Shown one piece after another: positions 27,136-36,766 of a DNA stretch of 64,000 nt. The stretch covers positions 56,213,295-56,277,294 of the forward strand of contig OU015524.1 of NCBI GenBank assembly GCA_907165065.1. The letters run 5' to 3'. The DNA comes from Caprimulgus europaeus (taxonomy: Eukaryota > Chordata > Aves > Caprimulgiformes > Caprimulgidae). The notes under the pieces are model-generated. The model was not told the origin of the DNA, did no database searches, and worked only from the letters and a program-made list of their open reading frames with translations. Each line of letters begins with the position of its first letter. Within the stretch, counting starts at the first letter, position 1. Both the position numbers and the translations under genes were made by a program.

Positions 27136-29331
27136 ACTCTGGGGTATTTTTAGAATTGAAAAGGGGCTTTGGTCCAATTCTTACACTAAAAACATCAAAA
27201 CAATGCACAGCTGTGCTGAAGAGATTTCATGTTGTATAGCAGCGCAGGGAGGAGTCAGAAAAGGAAAAGTTCCCAAGAGCACCAATATGTTGGCTGAATT
27301 AAGTCAGGGAATTTTCTGTTGATTTTTTGCATTCCACTGGAAAAGGTTCATTTGTTGGTAGGGAGCCTATTTAAAACAATGTTCCACTCTGATGAGATCG
27401 TTGGTGCCAGAGCTTTCACTGCTGCAGGATGTGATTTTGGTCAAAATCAATGTAAGCTAGTAGAATAACATGTGTTTTTGAGACTAGGAACACACAGCTG
27501 GGAAATAAAAGACTTACATTTGCTTTCAAACTATCCCAAAACCCAGGTGAGGTTCAGTGCTTTCTTTTCTGGAGATCAGTCCTCTGTCGTTTACAGAAAA
27601 TTATAATTTCCAGTTAATGGCTTCTCTACCATTCCTAATGAAAATATTTATTGTCTTGATTATGAAAGATTTCTTTTGAGAAGGGACGTATCTATTCAGA
27701 TCTTTACGACCAACAGAGAAGGCATAGCAGAATAAAAGACAACAGTTAAGGCTGAAAGTCTGATGGACTGTGAGAAACAGGAACTAACAGCATTTTAGAA
27801 GAAGAGAGAGAAGATGAGTGTCATTTTACATAAGAATGTCTGACACTGGTACCAGAGTGATTTTGAAAGTCACAGTATTTCTAGTTGTCTTCATATGATG
27901 TAATACATATTCCAGGTAAAAACAATAAAATAACAAAGAGATAAAATCAGAAAAGGTACTAGCTGAGACACTTTTTCACAATGAAAGCCCACAGCATACA
28001 CACTTCAGACTGAGATAAATGATTAGTAATGATCAAACAACACTTTCCTGTGCTTGCTGTATTTTTAACCCTTTCTAACTGATAGCAGGCAGTACCGGTC
28101 ACCATTTTGCTTGCTTGAAGCTCATCTTTCCCAGCACACTCAAAATTAAATGCATTTTTGTTTCTGTCACTCTCCTTCTCCATCAGCTGGTAACAGAAGG
28201 AAGATGCAGGTGTGCTGAATAATAACTCCAGTCTTTCACTGTTCACCCCTGATTCTGAACACTTGCCATCAGAGCTATTGTTCAAGGCAGAAAAGGACAC
28301 TTGTAACCTGCCTAAAGAAGAAGCAATACTCACATCACAGAAAGAAAAGCAGGGGGAATACAGAGATATTTGTATTCCTGTGGTAAGAAATGTTCATCAC
28401 AAAATGGAGAATGGAAAAGCTGAGGTTGCTTCAGCATGTTCTCAGGGCTGTTGGACCACAGAATGCCAGCTAATGGAAATGTGCCTTTCTAGCTGTGCAA
28501 ATTGAGTGTGCAATGCAGCTATACAGTGTTTGAGGGCTTATTTTTTGTGTTTTTCTGTGCCATGTTAGCTTTGCCTAAGAACCTTAAGTGTTGCACAGTA
28601 TTTTTCATCTTGAATAATTTATACAACTTTTGCAGTAAGTCTCATGCTAATAGCACATGGACACTGTCAAGGGACATTTTATTCTAATGCATTCTTTTGT
28701 TTTATTCAGTAGGAAATTATTGTCCTGATATTCTCAATTACAGTAATTCAGAGAAAAATAACTGCAAGAAATCCTTTTCTGTCATATATGAAAAACATCA
28801 AGAGAGACATATGAATATAAAAACTTTAGCTGGCTGGTCCTGTGATTTCAATATTCTTTCCCCTTCCTGAAGAAATAAGATATTTGTGCCATAGGTTTTT
28901 TTTGTTGTTGTTTTTTGTGGGGTTTTTTGTTTGTTTGTTTGTTTGTTTGTTTGTTTGTTTGTTTTTCCCCTACCACAATGTGCTTGCTCTATTGCTCCTA
29001 GTTCAGAATGGGTCTTTTTTTCTCTTATTTATATGAAGAGGAAAAACACTCTCTTCACCTGACATTTTCCCACTCTGGCAAGTTCATTTTTCCAGCTGTA
29101 TTTTTTTGGTTATCTATGCCTCTGTGCTACCATTTTCCAGCTACAGGTATTTCTGGCTCCTGCTCCCAACACAGTCCAAGCTATTGAGCATGAATCTGGT
29201 TATTCTGCTGCTCTGCCCACATAAAGATAGTTTTTTTGGTCTTTCCTTTTCTTCAAGGGGAGTGGATAATAATGAGGGAAGGGATAAATAGTAGAGAGGA
29301 AGGAAATTCAGTCTGTCTTTGCCCGTGGATT
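27136..29331. other. Unassigned AT-rich stretch with a (GTTT)n tract
   Basis: No recognised gene. Overlapping antisense open frames around 27959-28505 match nothing I know. A (GTTT)n tract lies near the right end and is listed separately. Confidence 0.6.
28929..28964. repeat. (GTTT)n microsatellite, 9 units
   Basis: A pure GTTT tract of 36 bp, embedded in a T- and G-rich low-complexity patch from about 28893 to 28966. Confidence 0.95.
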
Positions 29332-29413
29332 ATCACAGAATCACAGAATGCTGGGGATTGGAAGGGACCTCAAAAGATCATCTAGTCCAATCCCCCTGCC
29401 GGAGCAGGAACTC

Positions 29414-30919
29414 CTACATGAGTTCACACAGGAAGACGTCCAGGAGGGTCTTGAATGTCTCCAGAGAAGGAGACTCCACAGCCTCCCTGGACAGCCTGTT
29501 CCAGTGCTCTGGCACCCTCACAGTAAAGAAGTTCCTCCTCAAATCCAAGCGGAACCTCCTGTGTTCCAGCTTACACCCATTACCCCTTGTCCTATCACTG
29601 GACACCACTGTGAAGAGCCTGGCTCCATCCTCCTGACACTCACCCTTCATATATTTATAAACATTAATAAGGTCCCCCCTCAGTCTCCTCTTCTCCAGCT
29701 GAAGAGGCCACTCCCTCAGCCTTTCCTCATATGGGAGATGTTCCACTCCCTTCATCATCTTGGTGGCTCTGTGCTGGACTTTCTCAAGCAGCTCCCTGTC
29801 CTTCTCGAACTGTGGGGCCCAGAACTGGACACAATATTCCAGATGTGGCCTCACCAGGGCAGAGTAGAGGGGAAGGAGAACCTCTCTTGACCTACTAACC
29901 ACACCCCTTCTAATGCACCCCAGGATGCCGTTATTGGCCTTCCTGGCCACAAGGGCACAGTGCTGGCTCATGGTCATCCTGCTGTCCACCAGGACTCCCA
30001 GATCCCTTTCCCCTACACTGCTTTCTAACAGATCATTCCCCAACCTATACTGGAAGCTGGGGTTGTTACTGCCCAGGTGCAACACCCTACACTTGCCTTT
30101 ATTATATTTCATTAAATTTTTCCCTGCACAGCTCTCCAGCCTGTCCAGGTCTCTCTGGATGGCAGCACAGCCCTCTGCTGTGTCAGCCACTCCTCCCAGC
30201 TTTGTATCATCAGCAAACTTGCTGACAGTGCACTCTGTTCCCTCATCCAGGTCACTGATGAATATGTTGAATAGTGTTGGTCCTAGTACCGACCCCTGAG
30301 GGACTCCACTAGACACAGGTCTCCAACTAGAGTCTGCCCCATTGACCACCACTATCTGGCTTCTTCCCACAGCCCAGTTAATAATCCATCTCACTATCTG
30401 ACCATCTAACCTGGACCTCCTCAATTTGTCAGCAAGGATGCTGTGGGAGACCGTGTCAAATGCCTTGCTGAAATCAAGATAGACCACATCCACTGCTCTG
30501 CCATCATCTAGCCACCTGGCTGTGTTTTCATAAAAGTCTAGTAGGTTGGTCAAACACAACTTCCCCTTGGTGAAGCCGTGCTGACTGCCCCTAATGACCC
30601 TCTTATCCTTGATATGCCTAGAGATGGTACCAAGGATAAGTTGTTCCATCACCTTCCCAGGGATGGAGGTGAGGCTGACCGGTCTGTAGTTACCTGGGTC
30701 CTCCTTCTTGCCCTTTTTGAAGATTGCAGTGACATTTGCCTTCCTCCAGTCCTCAAGCACCTCTCCCATTCCCCACGACTTAGCAAAGATGATGGAGAGC
30801 GGTCTAGCAATGACTTCAGCCAGCTCCCTCAACACCCGTGGGTGTATCCCATCTGGACCCATAGATTTATGGATGTCCAGGTTGCTTAATTGGTCCCTGA
30901 CCCAGTCCTCATCAACCAA
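29414..30919 (-). CDS. CR1 ORF2 reverse transcriptase segment (501 codons open)
   Basis: This is the reverse transcriptase and C-terminal part of CR1 ORF2, which copies CR1 RNA into DNA at a nicked target. Motifs in order: [10 protein letters not shown] (18-27), NYRPVSLT (77-84), QHGFTKGK (113-120), [11 protein letters not shown] (147-157, catalytic Asp 149), [11 protein letters not shown] (204-214) and FADD (235-238, catalytic Asp pair). The conserved C-terminus HWNRL...[16 protein letters not shown] is complete, and all RT catalytic residues are present. The frame starts at a leucine codon nine codons after the TAA that ends the endonuclease segment, in the same frame, so the start given is formal rather than a known initiation site. 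No ATG or promoter supports independent translation. It is a transposon gene, not a host gene. Confidence 0.92.
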   Translation of the reverse strand: MVDEDWVRDQLSNLDIHKSMGPDGIHPRVLRELAEVIARPLSIIFAKSWGMGEVLEDWRKANVTAIFKKGKKEDPGNYRPVSLTSIPGKVMEQLILGTISRHIKDKRVIRGSQHGFTKGKLCLTNLLDFYENTARWLDDGRAVDVVYLDFSKAFDTVSHSILADKLRRSRLDGQIVRWIINWAVGRSQIVVVNGADSSWRPVSSGVPQGSVLGPTLFNIFISDLDEGTECTVSKFADDTKLGGVADTAEGCAAIQRDLDRLESCAGKNLMKYNKGKCRVLHLGSNNPSFQYRLGNDLLESSVGERDLGVLVDSRMTMSQHCALVARKANNGILGCIRRGVVSRSREVLLPLYSALVRPHLEYCVQFWAPQFEKDRELLEKVQHRATKMMKGVEHLPYEERLREWPLQLEKRRLRGDLINVYKYMKGECQEDGARLFTVVSSDRTRGNGCKLEHRRFRLDLRRNFFTVRVPEHWNRLSREAVESPSLETFKTLLDVFLCELM

Positions 30920-30943
30920 GGCAAACTCCTCTGTTGTCCTGAC

Positions 30944-32323
30944 TTACTCAGGGGCCCCAGGGGTACAGAGCTCCTCAGGACAGCTTCTGGCAGAGTAGAC
31001 AGAGGCAAAGAAGGCATTCAGTAACTCAGCCTTCTCTGTATCCTCTGTCACCAGGGCACCCACCTCATTCATCAGTGGGTCTACATTGCCTCTAGTGTTG
31101 GCTTTATCTGCCATGTATTTGAAGAAGCTCTTCCTGTTGTCCTTGACCCCTCTGGCAAGTTCTAATTCTAAGGAGGCCTTTGCTTTCCTAGTTGCCTCCC
31201 TACATCCTCTGACAACATCCTTATATTCTTCCCAAGTGGCCAGCCCCTCCTTCCATGACCTGCAAACTCTCCTCTTGCACCTGAGTTTGCCCAGTAGTTC
31301 CCTGTTTAACCAAGCAGGTCTCCTGGCTCCCTTCCCTGACTTCCGACATAACGGGATGCTCTGATCTTGAGCTTGGAAGAAGCAGTCCCTGACTGTTAAC
31401 CAGCTATCTTGGGCCCCTTTACTTTCAAGTACCCTGTCCCATGGGATTTCCCCTAGCAATTGCTTGAAAAGGCCAAAGTTGGCCCTCCTGAAGTCCAGGG
31501 TTGCAATTCTGCTCAAAATTCTGTTCCCGCCACATGAGATCCTGAACTTCACCATCTCATGGTCACTGCAGCCCAGGCAGTCCTCAACCTTTACCGCTTC
31601 AACCAGACCCTCCTTGTTAGTGAGGATGAGATCCAGCATCACTCTCTTCCTAGTTGGTTCATCCACCATTTGCATCAGGAAGTTATCATTGATGCACTGG
31701 AGGAACCTCCTGGACTGTGGGTGGCTGGCTGAGTAGTCCCTCCAGCAAACATCAGGGTAGTTAAAATCCCCCACAACAACCAGGGCCTGGGATTGCGAGG
31801 CTGCTCTCAGCTGCCTGTAGAAGGCCTCATCAACTTCCTCACCCTGATCTGGTGGCCTGTAGTAGACGCCCACAACAGTATCACCCATACCAGCCTGCCC
31901 CTTGATTTTCACCCACAGACTCTCAAATCGCTCCTCATCCACCCCTGGACAGACCTCAATACACTGCGGTTGGTCTCTCACATAAAGAGCAACTCCACCA
32001 CCCTGCCTTGCTGGCCTGTCTTTCCTGAGAAGGACACAGCCATCCATGGCCACATTCCAGTCATGTGAGCTGTCCCACCATGTCTCTGTAATTGCCACCA
32101 GATCATAATCCCCTGACCGAACACGGGTTTCTAACTCCTCCTGCTCATTCCCCACGCTGCGTATATTGGTGTACAGGCATTGCAGGGATCGAGCCGAGTG
32201 CACCAATTTCAGTCTAGTGGGGTGGGAGGCCTCCCAGCCATCATCAATTCTAGAGTGCTGCCCCACTGGCACAAGCCCAGCTGTGACCCCTTCCCCCTTC
32301 CAATCTAGTTTAAAGCTCTCCAA
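30944..32323 (-). CDS. CR1 ORF2 AP-type endonuclease segment (459 codons open)
   Basis: This is the N-terminal endonuclease of CR1 ORF2, which nicks the target DNA. Catalytic blocks are all visible: LYTNIRS (Asn 53), AITETWW (Glu 80), GVYYRPP (152-158), VVVGDFN (182-188), LILTN (232-236) and CSDHEMV (Ser-Asp-His at 253-255). A linker then leads toward the reverse transcriptase. The frame overlaps the end of ORF1 by 19 bases. Its formal first codon is TTG, and no ATG precedes the first catalytic block in this frame, so initiation probably depends on the upstream ORF1 (reinitiation or a non-ATG start). It ends at TAA 30946-30944, a stop also present at the matching place in the copy at 14147-16513. 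Confidence 0.9.
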   Translation of the reverse strand: MESFKLDWKGEGVTAGLVPVGQHSRIDDGWEASHPTRLKLVHSARSLQCLYTNIRSVGNEQEELETRVRSGDYDLVAITETWWDSSHDWNVAMDGCVLLRKDRPARQGGGVALYVRDQPQCIEVCPGVDEERFESLWVKIKGQAGMGDTVVGVYYRPPDQGEEVDEAFYRQLRAASQSQALVVVGDFNYPDVCWRDYSASHPQSRRFLQCINDNFLMQMVDEPTRKRVMLDLILTNKEGLVEAVKVEDCLGCSDHEMVKFRISCGGNRILSRIATLDFRRANFGLFKQLLGEIPWDRVLESKGAQDSWLTVRDCFFQAQDQSIPLCRKSGKGARRPAWLNRELLGKLRCKRRVCRSWKEGLATWEEYKDVVRGCREATRKAKASLELELARGVKDNRKSFFKYMADKANTRGNVDPLMNEVGALVTEDTEKAELLNAFFASVYSARSCPEELCTPGAPE

Positions 32324-32895
32324 ATGAGCTCTGCCAATTCCTGCCCCAGCCTCCTTTTGCCCCTGCGAGATAGGCCTTCCTCACACATTACTGTCTGTAC
32401 TGGCGTTCTATGAACCCAGCCATTATCAAAGAACCCAAAGCCCTGCCTGAAGCACCAGTCCTGTAGCCAGTCATTTATGGCCTGAATTCTGCCATTCCAT
32501 CCCACGTCAGCACCCGAAAGTGGAAGGAGGGAAGAGAAAATCACTTGAGCCCCAGACCCTTTCAGCAGTCGTCCCAAGGCCTTGAAATCTTTCTTCATCC
32601 CCCTCAGACTACGGGATGCAGCTTCCTCCCCACCTGTCTGGAAGATCAGTAGCAGGTAGTAGTCTGTTGGGTGCACCAGGTTGGGGAGTGCCCTGGTGAT
32701 ATCCCTGATCCGGGCTCCAGGAAGACTACACACTTCCCTATGTTGAGGGTCAACCCTGCATATTGGGCCCTCTGTCCCCCTCAGAAGGGAATCACCTACT
32801 ACAATGACCCTTCTTTCTTTCCTATCAGAGGCCGTCTTCAGGGGCTGAGTCAACTGCCTCTTCCTCTGTGGCCTTGTAGGTGGGCCTTGCACCAT
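32305..32895 (-). CDS. CR1 ORF1, esterase-domain part (196 codons open)
   Basis: CR1 ORF1 proteins bind the element RNA and carry an SGNH-hydrolase (esterase) domain. Here the domain begins at VIVVGDSLLRG (GDS at 34-36, nucleophile Ser 36), followed by PGARIRDI (59-66), the conserved KKDFKALGRLLKGSGAQVIFSS region (101-122), INDWLQDWC and FGFFDNGW, and it ends in LSRRGKRRLGQELAELIWRALN. The usual GTND-like block is altered (QTGGEE, 86-91), and the Asp-x-x-His block that normally precedes LSRRGK reads Glu-Glu-Gly, so the catalytic Asp/His pair seems lost. ATG at 32895 is the first in this frame. The N-terminal part of ORF1 lies upstream in other frames (traces such as VPLSNRFEVLPLE near 32910-32960 and DEEGWKKVPV near 33000), so this copy is frameshifted. 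Confidence 0.85.
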   Translation of the reverse strand: MVQGPPTRPQRKRQLTQPLKTASDRKERRVIVVGDSLLRGTEGPICRVDPQHREVCSLPGARIRDITRALPNLVHPTDYYLLLIFQTGGEEAASRSLRGMKKDFKALGRLLKGSGAQVIFSSLLPLSGADVGWNGRIQAINDWLQDWCFRQGFGFFDNGWVHRTPVQTVMCEEGLSRRGKRRLGQELAELIWRALN

Positions 32896-33330
32896 GTCTT
32901 CACCAACCCTCCTTCAAGAGGCAGGACCTCAAACCTATTAGAGAGGGGCACCTGAGGGGGCAAAGCAGGTAGGGAAGGAGGTCGCCCATGATGTCAAACT
33001 GGGACTTTCTTCCAACCCTCCTCATCTCCCTGGTCCCTTGCCTCTGCCTGACAGCAACAGGGCAGAGGCTGCCTCAGGTCCCCCCTCCCCACCCAACACG
33101 GTGGGGGTTCCATCACCTTTTGGGGGTTATCCTCCTGGGGCATTTCTGACTGGCATGCCATTATCATAGAGGTCAAGCCTAGAAACTCCTGCATACTGAG
33201 AACTGCTGTCCAAGCTCCCCTGGTGCAACCACTTTGCTTTGCCCACCCTGCAGCAGCTCCTTCCTCCATTCCACCTCTAGATCATTCTGTGGCTGGAAGT
33301 CCAGCAAACAGCTCACCATTGTGTTTTCAC

Positions 33331-36300
33331 GAGTACACATTGCTTCTCCGATAATTGTTATTTTCACATAACCTATACAAAAGCAGAGGAAAAGTGGGGG
33401 AAAGGAGACAAGGAGGCTTTCAGGGAATATGAAGGGAGGGACACGAGACATAATGGAGTGGAGGGATCAGTCTGAGAATGATCAGAGTCTGCTACTGGCA
33501 GAAGTGAGACCCATACATTAAAGATGCCACACACACACATAACTTCTAGTGCTGCCTTACTGGAAGCTTGCTCTTACTGGAATTTTGAATAGTGTTATGT
33601 ACAACAAAATACTGCTGTGCTTTCTGAATATCTAAAGCACAGCAGTAGATATTCAGAAATATCTAAACTTTCTGTCAAAGGATGTACCTGTCCCTCACGT
33701 ATTTCTTCCAGACCTTTTCTGCTTCATTCCCCATTCCTGAACCCTATCCTGAGCTGGTGATTTCTTTGTGCTATATGAGCCCTCCCTTTTCTTTATACTG
33801 GCAAAAGTCAGCAGCTCTAGGGAATACACCTGCTGACCCTCTGGCCATGCCCTGTTGCTCTAGTGCCTCTGCAGTTCTGACCCAGTGACAGATCAGCTTC
33901 TTCGCCAGCACGAAAGCAATATCTGTGTCGCCTGTTGTGCATCCTTTTGCTTTTGCAGGCTACAGATGATGTCTTAAACTGAAATATTTCCAGTTTGTGT
34001 TTAAATTAAAAATGGAGTTAATCCCAAGGTTTTTATTTAACTATGAATATAAAATTGCTCATATCTAAATTAGCTTTATGTATCTGAAAGGCAAATTGCT
34101 TTGTTCTTCCAGTTCTGAAATCCAATTCAAAATCCCACTAAGCTTTATGGGAATTGTGTAAGGCCTCCAAGGAGGACAGAGAAAAGGACATAATAGTAGG
34201 TCAAATGCAAGCTATGAAAGTTTCTGAGACCTGTTGCAAGCTGTGGGAAATAGATCACATAGATGATAATGAACAGCAACAAAAAAAAGGCCTGCGAGAG
34301 AAACAAAATGGTAAGCTTTTTATTTTGCCTTGGGCAAAACCTACTAAAAATGGCTTTTTCTTTTTAGTTCAGAGGAAACAAAGTCACCAAAAAGGTTAGC
34401 TCATGATGGGAAAACACAAAAGTAGGCCTTGCATCAAATATGTAAAGGATCATATGAAGAAGAAATTTAACAAACCAATACAAAATTAGATGTAGCAGAA
34501 CTGTAGTGTTATTATGTGTAAGTATATACTACTTGTTAGACTTACAATATTTTACATATATGCCGACAGCTGTCTCTCCCTTGAAAGTTTTAAATCACCT
34601 GACGTGACTATGTGCCACTTTCCAACTGAAGACCCTCAAGTGCTTCCAAAAGTTACACAAAAAATTTATTTTGTGGAGGAAAAGGATGTGAGTTATCCAG
34701 TGCCACACCTCAAGACAGATAAAGAGATTAGGAGCAGAAAGGAACTCCAGTCCTTTTCTCATAAAGAGCAGGCAACATCACCCACACCTGTATGCAATGG
34801 CAGTGCTGCTGAAAGGCCCCTGTCCTGTTCTGAATTGCAGTAGCTAAAACGAAGACAGCACAATAACAAGAACAAACAGTTCACTTATACAACTCTTACA
34901 ACAGTCGCTTTTTTTTTTTTTTTTTTTTGGCTGAGAATTCCTTGCTTTTTTCCTGTACCTGGCATCTAGGCTAATAGTCCACTCGCACAAAAGAAACTCT
35001 GAATTCCAGGGATAGATAAAAAAAAGAACTCAGTGAAAAGGACTACTAATCTTACTAGCGAAGACTTACCTTCAAAACAAAGTTAAAACAGCTGGTCCAG
35101 TGCTGTCTCTAAATGAGCAGATTGTGTGGTGTTCACTCTCTTTTCATCGGGCTGACCTGTGGAGCCTTAATTGTTAAAAAAAAAAAAAACAAACGGGAAT
35201 TAAAAGGAGAAAATTCTGTAGTCATAAGAAACAAAGTAGATAATCTGGTTTGGAGGTGAGCTGTTCTGCATGAATACAAGTGCACTCCACGGGAATAATA
35301 TTAATTCTCAGCTGACACACATAATAAATTAATTCTAACTGTATTAAAGGTAATTTTGTCTAACCCCTGTTCTGCTATAGAAATTTTGTCCAGTCTGTTT
35401 CTCAAATAAGAAGTGATTTAGACCTTGAGTATTTCTTTGGAACTGGGAACAGTGAGAACTAGATGCATTAGTAGTTCTCAGCTCCACCTAAGTGGAGCTC
35501 CCTACAGCATACTGGTCTCTGTGCAGAAATTCTTGGGTACGTGAGCTGCAGAGGGGTCACTGTGGAGTCACTCTTGGGAGATGTCATGAAGCAAAACTAT
35601 CCTTCAGGGTAGTTACAGACTTAGGTGCAGTCTTTTTCACTTAGGAGAGTAATTCACAGTCTAGTAGACATCATAGGGAGAAATATAGTTTTTATTAGAA
35701 TTGTTTTATGAAAGACATTATGTTTCATACAGAAGCACCTGCTATTATTTTTATTATTAGTTGTCTTTCCCACATGTAGAACAGAACATAGACTGCCAGA
35801 TTGAATGGTGTTTTTCGCAAGCCAAAAAATGCCAATGGAAGAGCAAGCGTGGCCTCCCTGAAGCAGATGTTACTGTGCTATTTGTGAGCCATCAGCACTG
35901 CCCCTCCCCAGTGGCAGACAGTGCCACACATTCCTTTTGAAGGTACAAAACATTGCAATCTCTCCCTCGACCCTCATAAAGTTTAAGTAGCTGCAGAGAT
36001 GCTTTCCTAGCCTTCGCAAACAGCCACTGTCAGGGCCCTGAGGGCATTCCCCCGCCTCCGCAGGGTTTGGTTGCCTGGGCTCAGGGCCAGCTTTAATAAC
36101 GAAGCTGTCAGTTCTTGGGAAGCTCAGCGGATGCCTGCCCTGCCTTTGCTCAGAAGCTGCATTTAAACTGATGCTCTTGTGCTTGCTGTTTGCCTGAGCT
36201 GTGCCAGAGGTGCGCCTGTGCCCATTCCTGTGCCTCCCTGACCTTCACCTACTGACTCAACTTTCCAGCTTAACCTCATCCCAGTGCCCGGTAGTCTGGG

Positions 36301-36708
36301 CTCTCAGCAGAAACAGGTCACCTGCATTAACCCAGCTCTGCTGTCCTCCCTTGGCTGCTGTGGGCTGTGCCTTGTTGGGATGATGCTGCCCTGCTCTTCC
36401 TGCTGCTCCTTGTCAGTCTATTAGAGCCAGAAGTGATGGTAGCCTCTTACAGAATCATTTTTCTGACATGGATATTGGGCTCAGGAAACATGTTAAGATT
36501 CTTAACAAGAGGTCCTCATGTACAACATAGTTTAACTCCACTCCATGTGTTCTGCAAAATACTGTCCTTCTCTCTTCTTGGATGCCTTAAAGATGGAGAC
36601 ACTTTAATTTCAAAGCACAAGCAAATTGTTTAGGAAAGCCACAGGTGCATCAGCTTTATTTGTCTATTGCACAGACAGAGCTATGAGGGCATTACTAGCA
36701 TAGGTAGT
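33331..36708. other. Unassigned stretch with template-switch-like repeat
   Basis: No recognised gene. It contains a short CA run near 33529-33539, the compact inverted arrangement at 33611-33659 (listed separately), a poly(T) run at 34909-34928, an A-run near 35168-35182, and a GC-richer island at about 35860-36400. I checked that island for promoter or LTR features and found nothing convincing. A 109-codon ORF at 34514-34843 (plus) matches nothing I know. Confidence 0.6.
33611..33659. repeat. Compact A-B-A'-B' inverted repeat cluster
   Basis: Segment A (ACTGCTGTGCTTT, 33611-33623) is followed without a gap by B (CTGAATATCT, 33624-33633), then by the exact reverse complement of A (33634-33646), then by the exact reverse complement of B (33647-33656). 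Three As then extend the B match to 13 bases. The order A-B-A'-B' is that of an H-type pseudoknot rather than a simple hairpin (A-B-B'-A'). A replication template switch is the likely origin. Confidence 0.95.

Positions 36709-36766
<58 letters not shown>
36709..36766. repeat. (GATA)n microsatellite, about 14 units
   Basis: A pure TAGA/GATA tetranucleotide tract of 58 bp. No associated gene is seen. Confidence 0.97.

Larger units (their letters stand above)
29332..33330 (-). mobile_element. CR1 LINE, near-complete copy (younger type)
   Basis: This is the most complete CR1 in the window, about 4 kb, read on the minus strand. From 5' to 3' it holds a decayed ORF1 N-terminal region (about 33330-32896), the ORF1 esterase region (32895-32305), the ORF2 endonuclease segment (32323-30944), the reverse transcriptase segment (30919-29414), a short 3' UTR and an octamer tail at 29332-29348. 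The left end is clear. The 5' end is estimated, because CR1-like GC-rich coding sequence fades into AT-rich DNA between about 33300 and 33460. A full-length CR1 is about 4.5 kb, so the extreme 5' end is probably missing. ORF2 is open except for one in-frame TAA at 30946-30944. The copy is close to the one at 14147-16513 and must be comparatively young. Confidence 0.93.

Noticed and set aside
29319-29890. Open frames on the plus strand across the CR1 at 29332-33330 (also 29913-30299, 30578-30998, 31086-31736)
   Set aside because: They are antisense shadows of the CR1 ORF2 coding frames; equivalent shadows occur at 15543-15929 and 15975-16541 opposite the other long copy.
35860-36400. GC-richer island considered as a promoter, CpG island or solo LTR
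   Set aside because: Few CpG sites, no paired terminal repeats, no primer-binding or polypurine site and no matching second copy were found.
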